This document shows, piece after piece, positions 50,852 through 61,639 of a DNA stretch of 64,000 bases. Source of the stretch: Vespula vulgaris (lineage: Eukaryota > Arthropoda > Insecta > Hymenoptera > Vespidae). The notes under the pieces were generated by a model. The model searched no databases, was not told where the DNA came from, and was given only the letters and a program-made list of their open reading frames with translations. The stretch is from positions 4,090,001 through 4,154,000 of the forward strand of contig NC_066594.1 in NCBI RefSeq assembly GCF_905475345.1, in the 5' to 3' direction. Each line of letters starts with the position of its first letter. The stretch's first letter is position 1. A program made the position numbers and the translations under genes.

Positions 50852-53800
50852 ATTTAAATTGCGAAGTGGGGATACTCGCCTGCGAGAGAGGACAACAAAG
50901 AGGGGCCTTCGACCGACTTTTACAGTTACTAGTTCAGTTGTGTTTTGGACTTCGACGAGGGAACTTGGAGAATTTCGCGGAGGACATTCCTGCAAGTATT
51001 AACGAATAGTTAATAAAACATACTTCTGAATTTCTCATTCTTACAACATTCTATAGCGTTTATTTGATTTTAGATTAAAGTGCGAAGTGGGGATAGTCGG
51101 CTGCGAGAGAGATAAACAAAGAGGGGCCTTCGACCGACTTTCACAGTTACTAGTTCAGTTGTGTTTTGGACTTCGACGAGGGAACTTGGAGAATTTCGCG
51201 GAGGACATTCCTGCAAGTATTAACGAATAGTAAATAAAACATACTTCTGAATTTCTCATTCTTACAACATTCTATAGCGTTTATTTGATTTTAGATAAAA
51301 GTGCGAAGTGGGGATAGTCGGCTGCGAGAGAGATAAACAAATAGGGGCCTTCGACCGACTTTTACAGTTACTAGTTCAGTTGTGTTTTGGACTTCGACGA
51401 GGGAACTTGGAGAATTTCGCGGAGGACATTCCTGCAAGTATTAACGAATAGTTAATAAAACATACTTCTGAATTTCTCATTCTTACAACATTCTATAGCG
51501 TTTATTTGATTTTAGATTAAAGTGCGAAGTGGGGATAGTCGGCTGCGAGAGAGATAAACAAAGAGGGGCCTTCGACCGACTTTTACAGTTACTAGTTCAG
51601 TTGTGTTTTGGACTTCGACGAGGGAACTTGGAGAATTTCGCGGAGGACATTCCTGCAAGTATTAACGAATAGTAAATAAAACATACTTCTGAATTTCTCA
51701 TTCTTACAACATTCTATAGCGTTTATTTGATTTTAGATAAAAGTGCGAAGTGGGGATAGTCGGCTGCGAGAGAGATAAACAAATAGGGGCCTTCGACCGA
51801 CTTTTACAGTTACTAGTTCAGTTGTGTTTTGGACTTCGACGAGGGAACTTGGAGAATTTCGCGGAGGACATTCCTGCAAGTATTAACGAATAGTTAATAA
51901 AACATACTTCTGAATTTCTCATTCTTACAACATTCTATAGCGTTTATTTGATTTTAGATTAAAGTGCGAAGTGGGGATAGTCGGCTGCGAGAGAGATAAA
52001 CAAAGAGGGGCCTTCGACCGACTTTTACAGTTACTAGTTCAGTTGTGTTTTGGACTTCGACGAGGGAACTTGGAGAATTTCGCGGAGGACATTCCTGCAA
52101 GTATTAACGAATAGTTAATAAAACATACTTCTGAATTTCTCATTCTTACAACATTCTATAGCGTTTATTTGATTTTAGATTAAAGTTCGAAGTGGGGATA
52201 GTCGGCTGCGAGAGAGGACAACAAAGAGGGGCCTTCGACCGACTTTTACAGTTACTAGTTCAGTTGTGTTTTGGACTTCGACGAGGGAACTTGGAGAATT
52301 TCGCGGAGGACATTCCTGCAAGTATTAACGAATAGTTAATAAAACATACTTCTGAATTTCTCATTCTTACAACATTCTATAGCGTTTATTTGATTTTAGA
52401 TTAAAGTGCGAAGTGGGGATAGTCGGCTGCGAGAGAGATAAACAAAGAGGGGCCTTCGACCGACTTTCACAGTTACTAGTTCAGTTGTGTTTTGGACTTC
52501 GACGAGGGAACTTGGAGAATTTCGCGGAGGACATTCCTGCAAGTATTAACGAATAGTTAATAAAACATACTTCTGAATTTCTCATTCTTACAACATTCTA
52601 TAGCGTTTATTTGATTTTAGATTAAAGTTCGAAGTGGGGATAGTCGGCTGCGAGAGAGATAAACAAAGAGGGGCCTTCGACCGATTTTTACAGTTACTAG
52701 TTCAGTTGTGTTTTGGACTTCGACGAGGGAACTTGGAGAATTTCGCGGAGGACATTCCTGCAAGTATTAACGAATAGTTAATAAAACATACTTCTGAATT
52801 TCTCATTCTTACAACATTCTATAGCGTTTATTTGATTTTAGATTAAAGTGCGAAGTGGGGATAGTCGGCTGCGAGAGAGATAAACAAAGAGGGGCCTTCG
52901 ACCGACTTTTACAGTTACTAGTTCAGTTGTGTTTTGGACTTCGACGAGGGAACTTGGAGAATTTCGCGGAGGACATTCCTGCAAGTATTAACGAATAGTA
53001 AATAAAACATACTTCTGAATTTCTCATTCTTACAACATTCTATAGCGTTTATTTGATTTTAGATAAAAGTGCGAAGTGGGGATAGTCGGCTGCGAGAGAG
53101 ATAAACAAATAGGGGCCTTCGACCGACTTTTACAGTTACTAGTTCAGTTGTGTTTTGGACTTCGACGAGGGAACTTGGAGAATTCCGCGGAGGACATTCC
53201 TGCAAGTATTAACGAATAGTAAATAAAATATATTTCTGAATTTCTTATTCTTACAAGATTTTATAGCGTTTATTCGATTTTAGATTAAAGTGCGAAGTGG
53301 GGATAGTCGGCTGCGAGAGAGATAAGCAAAGAGGGGCCTTCGACCGACTTTTACAGTTACTAGTTCAGTTGTGTTTTGGACTTCGACGAGGGAACTTGGA
53401 GAATTTCGCGGAGGACATTCCTGCAAGTATTAACGAATAGTAAATAAAACATACTTCTGAATTTCTCATTCTTACAACATTCTATAGCGTTTATTTGATT
53501 TTAGATTAAAGTGCGAAGTGGGGATAGTCGGCTGCGAGAGAGATAAACAAATAGGGGCCTTCGACCGACTTTTACAGTTACTAGTTCAGTTGTGTTTTGG
53601 ACTTCGACGAGGGAACTTGGAGAATTCCGCGGAGGACATTCCTGCAAGTATTAACGAATAGTAAATAAAATATATTTCTGAATTTCTTATTCTTACAAGA
53701 TTTTATAGCGTTTATTCGATTTTAGATTAAAGTGCGAAGTGGGGATAGTCGGCTGCGAGAGAGATAAGCAAAGAGGGGCCTTCGACCGACTTTTACAGTT

Positions 53801-54774
53801 ACTAGTTCAGTTGTGTTTTGGACTTCGACGAGGGAACTTGGAGAATTTCGCGGAGGACATTCCTGCAAGTATTAACGAATAGTTAATAAAACATACTTCT
53901 GAATTTCTCATTCTTACAACATTCTATAGCGTTTATTTGATTTTAGATTAAAGTGCGAAGTGGGGATAGTCGGCTGCGAGAGAGATAAACAAAGAGGGGC
54001 CTTCGACCGACTTTTACAGTTACTAGTTCAGTTGTGTTTTGGACTTCGACGAGGGAACTTGGAGAATTTCGCGGAGGACATTCCTGCAAGTATTAACGAA
54101 TAGTTAATAAAACATACTTCTGAATTTCTCATTCTTACAACATTCTATAGCGTTTATTTGATTTTAGATTAAAGTGCGAAGTGGGGATAGTCGGCTGCGA
54201 GAGAGATAAACAAATAGGGGCCTTCGACCGACTTTTACAGTTACTAGTTCAGTTGTGTTTTGGACTTCGACGAGGGAACTTGGAGAATTTCGCGGAGGAC
54301 ATTCCTGCAAGTATTAACGAATAGTTAATAAAACATACTTCTGAATTTCTCATTCTTACAACATTCTATAGCGTTTATTTGATTTTAGATTAAAGTGCGA
54401 AGTGGGGATAGTCGGCTGCGAGAGAGATAAACATAGAGGGGCCTTCGACCGACTTTTACAGTTACTAGTTCAGTTGTGTTTTGGACTTCGACGAGGGAAC
54501 TTGGAGAATTCCGCGGAGGACATTCCTGCAAGTATTAACGAATAGTTAATAAAACATACTTCTGAATTTCTCATTCTTACAACATTCTATAGCGTTTATT
54601 TGATTTTAGATTAAAGTGCGAAGTGGGGATAGTCGGCTGCGAGAGAGATAAACAAAGAGGGGCCTTCGACCGACTTTTACAGTTACTAGTTCAGTTATGC
54701 TTTGGACTTCGACGAGGGAACATAGAAATTTCCGTGGATGCCACTCGGGCGGGTATTAAGGATGAGTATATGCA
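50852..54774 (+). repeat. 221-bp satellite-like tandem array, 18 units
   Basis: The landmark GCGAAGTGGGGATA recurs at exactly 221-bp spacing from 50,861 to 54,618 (18 occurrences; two have TTCGAAG). The first and last units are diverged; the central ones are nearly identical. Each unit has a ~139-143-nt exon-like part starting after TTTGATTTTAG and ending at CCT|GCAAGTATTAAC, and a ~78-nt AT-rich spacer. Two-unit (442-bp) higher-order blocks are visible: 53,069-53,510 is repeated at 53,511-53,952. In one frame each exon-like part is open (about 50 codons, no ATG in most), but 139 or 143 nt is not a multiple of three, so spliced units would not stay in frame. Confidence 0.93.
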
Positions 54775-54831
54775 AGTACAATGTTATATTACTCATATTT
54801 TCGAAATTCTATACTCTCTCTTTTGTTACAG

Positions 54832-56440
54832 ATTTCTATTTCGCACTTTCTGGTACTTTGAAAATCTATCTCCACGTGTGGACTTAGAAATTTGTGTACT
54901 CCCGAAGGACTTTGATAATCTATCTCCCAAGTGGACTTAGAAATTTTCACACTCCTGGAGGACTTTGAAGATCTATCTCCCGAGTGGACTTAGAAATTTT
55001 TACACTCCTGGAGGACTTTGAAGATCTATCTCCCAAGTGGACTTAGAAATTTTTACACTCCTGGAGGACTTTGAAGATCTATCTCCCGAGTGGACTTAGA
55101 AATTTTTGCACTCCTGGAGGACTTTGAAGATCTATCTCCCAAGTGGACTTAGAAATTTTTACACTCCTGGAGGACTTTGAAGATCTATCTCCCGAGTGGA
55201 CTTAGAAATTTTCGCGGATGTCACGTGTGGACTTAGAAATTTGTGCACTATCCGAGGACTTTGAAAATCTATCTCCACGAGTGGACTTAGAAATTTTCAC
55301 ACTCCCGGAGGACTTTGAAGATCTATCTCCCGAGTGGACTTAGAAATTTTTACACTCCTGGAGGACTTTGAAGATCTATCTCCCAAGTGGACTTAGAAAT
55401 TTTTACACTCCTGGAGGACTTTGAAGATCTATCTCCCGAATGGACTTAGAAATTTTCGCGGATGTCACGTGTGGACTTAGAAATTTGTGCACTATCCGAG
55501 GACTTTGAAAATCTATCTCCCAAGTGGACTTAGAAATTTTTACACTCCTGGAGGACTTTGAAGATCTATCTCCACGAATGGACTTAGAAATTTTTACACT
55601 CCCGGAGGACTTTGAAGATCTATCTCCACGAGTGGACTTAGAAATTTTTACACTCCTGGAGGACTTTGAAGATCTATCTCCCGAGTGGACTTAGAAATTT
55701 TCACACTCCTGGAGGACTTTGAAGATCTATCTCCCAAGTGGACTTAGAAATTTTTACACTCCTGGAGGACTTTGAAGATCTATCTCCCGAGTGGACTTAG
55801 AAATTTTTGCACTCCTGGAGGACTTTGAAGATCTATCTCCCAAGTGGACTTAGAAATTTTTACACTCCTGGAGGACTTTGAAGATCTATCTCCCGAGTGG
55901 ACTTAGAAATTTTTACACTCCTGGAGGACTTTGAAGATCTATCTCCCGAATGGACTTAGAAATTTTCGCGGATGTCACGTGTGGACTTAGAAATTTGTGC
56001 ACTATCCGAGGACTTTGAAAATCTATCTCCCAAGTGGACTTAGAAATTTTTACACTCCTGGAGGACTTTGAAGATCTATCTCCACGAGTGGACTTAGAAA
56101 TTTTTACACTCCTGGAGGACTTTGAAGATCTATCTCCCGAGTGGACTTAGAAATATTTATACTCCCGGAGGACTTTGAAGATCTATCTCCCGAGTGGACT
56201 TAGAAATTTTCGCGGATGTCACGTGTGGACTTAGAAATTTGTGCACTATCCGAGGACTTTGAAAATCTATCTCCCAAGTGGACTTAGAAATTTTTACACT
56301 CCTGGAGGACTTTGAAGATCTATCTCCACGAATGGACTTAGAAATTTTTACACTCCCGGAGGACTTTGAAGATCTATCTCCCGAGTGGACTTAGAAATTT
56401 TCGCGGATGTCATTCGAATATGTATTAACGAAGACTTAAA
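54832..56440 (+). repeat. 53-bp tandem array, ~29 copies, inside one exon-like block
   Basis: Unit GGAGGACTTTGAAGATCTAT, CTCCC(A/G)AGTGGACTTAG, AAATTTTTACACTCCT. Some units are variants ending TTTTCGCGGATGTCACGTG. The whole array lies between acceptor TTTTGTTACAG (ending 54,831) and donor GTAAGTATA (from 56,441). Its last unit runs into CGCGGATGTCATTCGAATAT and GTATTAACGAA, matching the end of the 221-bp unit, so the two arrays share ancestry. No long open frame spans it. Confidence 0.9.
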
Positions 56441-56533
56441 GTAAGTATATTTCTCTATCACATATTTCTTTAATTATTTATAGTTTTCATTATAATAATG
56501 ATACTAATTATTTCGTTTGTATTTTTGTTCCAG

Positions 56534-56957
56534 AACCTCATTGCAATCGCGCGCATAGCAATGATGAAATCGATTGTTAGTTTCGCTAAAATAAATTTAT
56601 CGCGAAGTAGAGGCAGTGTTTATTCGTTCGCGTATCGCGATTTAAACGATAAGTGTTTTTACATAGACTGCGCGCAATGCAGTCCTTAGAGTCAGTGTTT
56701 GTTCGCCAAGTTTTTTACTTTTTTAACAGTCGCACAGACTGTATATATAAAAGATAGTAGTATTTCGCGAAATAAATTCAGTGACCGTTCGTTAATAAAT
56801 AACTACCGCGAATTAGAGTCAGTGCATCAATGAAGAGGATCTCGACCAACGTCGATGTCGACCTACCTCATTTTCAACCAACTACAAATCATCCACCCTC
56901 AATTTCGACCTAAGTCGCGGTCCAGTGTTTTGGAGCCACCGCAGAACTTCTTAAGTA
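56534..56957 (+). ncRNA. Exon-like block with inverted homologue at 44.1-44.7 kb
   Basis: Follows acceptor TTTTTGTTCCAG and ends at donor GTAAGTTAA (56,958). Contains GCGCGC/GCGCAATGC motifs and repeated GAGTCAGTG. It is GC-richer than its flanks. No conserved coding frame is shared with the inverted copy. It may be the distal exon of the repeat-exon transcript. Confidence 0.4.
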
Positions 56958-58289
56958 GTAAGTTAATTTTGAAATCCCTCTGATCACTCAATCATGTCGA
57001 GGACGAAAGGTCCGAATCGGCACGAGTGATTGGTTGTAATTAATTAGTAGAAGAGCAATGAGTGACCACGAATAAATTTCTTCGGAGATTTACTCGCGAA
57101 TGGTTCGTTATTTTTCGTTTTATTTATTAGATCAGGATAGAGTCTTCTTGTTTAAACGTGTTAATTATAATTATTTGAAATTTTGAATGTTTAAATGGAT
57201 TTTTAAATAATTTTCTCTCGCGAAAATAGTAATGTATCGCGATATTCGCCAATTTTAATAATAAATAAGCAAGAAGCGATTCGCGATGGATAGTCTCTGG
57301 ATTACAAACGAAATTGTATAATTTATTTTCTAGTAATTAGAATAATTGTTTGTAAGAAGGAGCGTCCAATGATTTTTCATTACATTTTTAAATAAAGATT
57401 AATCAATTATATTAATAAACGAAAAGTCTCAATAGAGTCATTGCTTTTGAAAGAATAAAGTAGAGTAGAATCGTTGATAAAAGATAAAGAGACTTGTAAA
57501 ATCGCAACGCGTAGAACATAGAGTAACTTAATCAATTTTTAGCTTAGGATTTTCAGCAATTAATATATTAATTCTCGTTTCTCTACCGATGCTTTCTCGA
57601 TTTTTGTTTCAGGATTGGTTTAGAGTTGCTTTAGATTCGTTAGTTTTCTTCGACGTTTTAAAATAAGAGATAGTTCTAGTTTCTTAGCGATAGTTGACGA
57701 TAGTTCAAATGTTCTATAGTAGTTGTTAGGGTACGAAGCAAAGAAGAGGCTATGTGCCGAAGAGGCCCCCACAATTTGTGGCTCAAGAGGGCAACTATTA
57801 GACTATTGAGTTATTTTCGAAGTTTCGACAGAACTCTTCGAAAATGGCTCTTAGTCATAATTTAATTTTACCATGTTGTCACTCAAAATGCTCTTATAGA
57901 ATAATAATAATGTAATTTCCAGAAACTGAAACGACGTGACATTCCGTCTCCCTTCTCACATTGCCACGCGTACGCGAATAGAATTTTTACGTACTTTATA
58001 TATTGATATTATTAAAGTCGAGTAACAAATTTTTGTGTATTTTTCTTTTCTAAAGTTCAATTGAATTCGTAATATTATTTTTATAAAATCAAGTTTCATA
58101 TTAAAGTAATAATTTCGAAACGTTTAAAATATGGCAATTGTGAGGACCACTGAAGGTGCACTAACTAAAAGTGCACAGAATAAGAAAATGCAATTGCGGA
58201 AAACACCGAAATTGCACTGAACGAAGGTGCACATACAAATGAAATAAGAACATTTAAATATATACCATATTCTCCGCTCACTTTTACAG
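56958..58289 (+). other. Region with conserved patches, no coding gene
   Basis: Patches at 57,000-57,080 and 57,725-57,800 match the inverted 41-44 kb region. The second follows a good acceptor (TTTTTGTTTCAG ending at 57,612) and could belong to a further exon. The remainder is AT-rich and unassigned. Confidence 0.45.
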
Positions 58290-59620
58290 GAAGGATACCT
58301 AATAGGATTCCAGTATTACTCAGCGCATGGCTGCGTATTATAGTTTAAATAATTATTTTAAATTGTTGATTAAATTGTTGATTAATTACTTTATCTTTTC
58401 TCGGGTGGGACCCTTGGGAGGGGCCCTCGGGTGTGGGCTTTAGGCGGGTTTCGTTCTTTCACTAATGAAAAATCGAATACACTTATGGTATTCTGATTTT
58501 CATCGAGTGAAACGTTCTTCGAGAAGCACACTCATCGTTCGGAATTCTATTTTTCTCACACGCACTTACAAAACCATGCTCGGCTTCTTTTTTCCTTTTT
58601 CTCTTGTTATTTTCGTCTCCTCTTATTTTTTCTTTCTTCTTGTCCTCATCTTCTTTTAACCTTTTTCTGTTTCAGATCAGATCATCGAAGAACCGATCAT
58701 CGAAGGACCGATCATCGTGAAATTAATTTTTCAGGGAAGTTTTAATTGTATATTTGTTTTTTTTATTTTATTTTATTTAATCATTAATATATTTATTAAT
58801 TATTAATATTATTTAATTGTATTTTGATTTTAAATGTATTTTTTATATATAAATGGCTTTTTCCATATAATATTGTATATTATTTTTGCATATAATTATC
58901 TCTTTCTGTTTTATTCTTTTTCTGTTTCAGGTTAGATCATCGAAGGACCGATCATCGTGAAATTAATTTTTCAGGGAAGTTTTAATTGTATATTTGTTTT
59001 TTTTATTTTATTTTATTTAATCATTAATTTATTTATTAATTATTAATATTATTCTTTAATTGTATTTTGATTTTAAATGTATATTTATATGTAAACGGCT
59101 TTTTGCATATAATTATCTCTTTTTGTTTTATTCTTTTTCTGTTTCAAGTTAGGTGATCGCTGGATCTATCATCGTGGGATTTTTACACGGAAGTTAAAGG
59201 AACCTCTCTGCATATAATCTTTATTATATGCAGGAAGGGTATGTCTCCTTGCTTCCGTACGCGAATGATAGGGAAAACACTCACGCGCGTGACGGCCGGC
59301 ACGCGCGTGGGTGTTCGCGATCGCGAGATTTAGTCCTACCGAGGACTTCGTTTTGATCTTTGAAACAGCGAATGATAGACACGACCGGTCGTGTCTCGAG
59401 ATGTCTGAAGCCGACGGTGTGGACGGTGGAGCTTTCTGTAAGCGGGGTTTTATACATCTCCAGTTTGCTGCGAAGCCCGAAGCTCCCGAAGCGGAAAGGC
59501 ATCTCGGATCGTGGATTTTAGAGTAGAATCCCCGTTAGCCCGTGGGTCCCAAAGTGCAGCAACCTCCACGCGGTGGGACCTGGGTCGGTGATACTTGTAG
59601 ATACATCGAAATTTTATGGG
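58290..59620 (+). repeat. Repeat module 1 of 3
   Basis: Begins with a truncated foldback arm (CAGTATTACTCAGCGCATGG), then TCGGGTGGGACCCTTGGGAG and the GGGTGTGGGC...GCGGGTTTCG block. Three GATCATCG-type units follow, each after a TTTTTCTGTTTCAG/AAG acceptor-like tract (about 58,674, 58,930, 59,146). A GC-rich segment (59,270-59,540) and a foldback element close it. No coding gene; the ~70-codon frames on both strands at 59,281-59,526 are shadows of GC-rich sequence. Confidence 0.8.
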
Positions 59621-59655
59621 ATGCAAGTATTACCGAGCAAATGACTGCATATTTC
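59536..59655 (-). repeat. Dispersed foldback element, copy 4
   Basis: Reverse orientation. Arms CGGTGATACTTG (59,586-59,597) and CAAGTATTACCG (59,624-59,635) pair at 11 of 12 positions. The core TGCAGCAACCTCCACGCGGT and GGGACCTGGGT precedes them. It joins modules 1 and 2. Confidence 0.7.
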
Positions 59656-61090
59656 AAAGAATTTTCCAAAATCTTTTCTATGTAATTCCAAATTATAGTT
59701 TACATTATTTCTAACATCTTCGATACATTCAGCAATAAATTCACAGTCATTTCTATTCATTGAAACGCATAGCTATGTAATAGTTGAAACAATCATTTGA
59801 GATTAATTATTTTAGCTTCTCTCGGGTGGGACCCTTGGGAGGGGCCCTCGGGTGTGGGCCTTAGGCGGGTTTCGTTCTTTCGCCAAAGAAAAATCGAATT
59901 CAATTATGATATTCTGATTTTCGTAGACTGAACCGAAATTCGAGACACACATCCATCGTACGGAATTCTATTTTTCTCACGCGTATATACGCAAATTTTT
60001 CTTTCTCTTTCCTTTTTTCTGTTTATCCTTTTTTTTCTCATTTTTTTTTGTAACTTTTTCTCATTCTGTTTCATACTTTTTCTGTTTCAGGTTAGATCAT
60101 CGAGGGAACGATCATCGAGGGACCGATCATCGCGGGACCAATCATCGTGAAATTAAATTTTTACAGGAAACAAAGTTTACAGAAAATATGTTAAATATAA
60201 ATATCTTTTTGCATTTAATTTTATATATAATTTTTACTTTTATATTTACTTTTATTAACTTTTTAATTTTTGCATTGATATATAGTTTTCATTATATTTT
60301 TAATTTTTGCTTTGATATAAATCTTTTATTTACTTTTTAATTTTCGCTCTTATATTTAATTTTTAATATCTCTTTAATATTTGCTATAATTTTATCTTTT
60401 CTTTTATTCTTCTTCTGTTTCAGATTAGGTGATCGAGGGACCGATCATCGCGGGACCAATCATCGTGAAATTAAATTTTTACAGGAAACAAAGTTTACAG
60501 AAAATATGTTAAATATAAATATCTTTTTGCATTTAATTTTATATATAATTTTTACTTTTATATTTAACTTTTATTAACTTTTTAATTTTTGCATTTATAT
60601 TTAGTTTTCATTATATTTTTAATTTTTGCTTTCATATAAATCTTTTATTTACTTTTTAATTTTCGCTCTTATATTTAATTTTTAATATCTCTTTAATATT
60701 TGCTATAATTTTATCTTTTCTTTTATTCTTCTTCTGTTTCAGATTAGGTGATCGAGGGACCGATCATCGCGGGACCAATCATCGTGAAATTAAATTTTTA
60801 CAGGAAACAAAGTTTACAGAAAATATGTTAAATAAAAATATCTTTTCGCATTTAATTTTATATATAACTTTTACTTTTATATTTAACTTTTATTAACTTT
60901 TTAATTTTTGCATTTATATTTAGTTTTCATTATATTTTTAATTTTTGCTTTCATATAAATCTTTTATTTACTTTTTAATATTCGCTCTTATATTTAATTT
61001 TTAATATCTCTCTAATATTTCCTATAATTTTATCTTTTCTTTTATTCTTCTTCTGTTTCAGATTAGGTGATCGAGGGACCGATCATCGCT
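59621..61090 (+). repeat. Repeat module 2 of 3
   Basis: Same order as module 1 up to the GATCATCG units, here expanded to four (about 60,090, 60,422, 60,743, 61,064), the last three at an exact ~321-bp period. Each unit has ATTAGGTGATCGAGGGACCG then ATCATCGCGGGACCAATCAT after TTCTTCTGTTTCAG. The module then jumps straight to a truncated foldback arm, lacking the GC-rich terminal segment. Confidence 0.8.
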
Positions 61091-61639
61091 GCAAGTATCA
61101 CATTGCGAATGGATGCGTTCTTTAAGATTTTTCCAAAAGCTTTTCTATGCAATTCCAATTAAACAACGAACTTCGTGCATTTTACATTGTTTCATCCATC
61201 TTTTCTATACTCGGAAATAAATACTCAAGGTTCATTATTCTAATTCCTTTCGGGTGGGACCTATGAGTTGGGCTCGTGGGTGTGGGCTTCTGTGCGGGTT
61301 TCCCCCTTCCAGAATCGAAAAATCGAGATCGATTTTCGTACTCCGGTTTTGGTCAAGTGTAGCTACACTCTATGTCCATATTTTCTTTCCCCTTTCATCG
61401 TTCTCACGTGCACGTGTTACTTTCCGGATATGCCTTCTTCTTTCTCTCCCGACTTCTATCCCCTTCACATGCGCGCATGTCCCGGTTTCTTTTCTTCTCT
61501 TTCTCTTCTGCTTCTCCTCCAGTTCATGGACTTCGACATATCGGCGAGGGTGATCCCATAAATCGTCGAAATGTTCGTTTCATAATCGATTGCTAGACGC
61601 GAAGACGGGAAGGATAGGAAGAACTCTCACGCCTGTGTC

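Noticed and set aside
49978..51009. Short proteins from the exon-like repeats (KLWSGDTGL..., CEVGIVGCERD...)
   Set aside because: Units are open in one frame but run into stops in the spacer. Exon lengths not divisible by three break the frame on splicing, and ATG codons are missing in most units.
49840..54774. CRISPR array
   Set aside because: Units are 221-224 bp with similar spacers, in an intron-bearing eukaryotic genome. There are no short repeats with unique spacers.
59281..59526. Complementary ~70-codon frames on both strands
   Set aside because: Both strands are open because the segment is GC-rich. The related 235-bp units contain stops and indels, so there is no sign of coding constraint.
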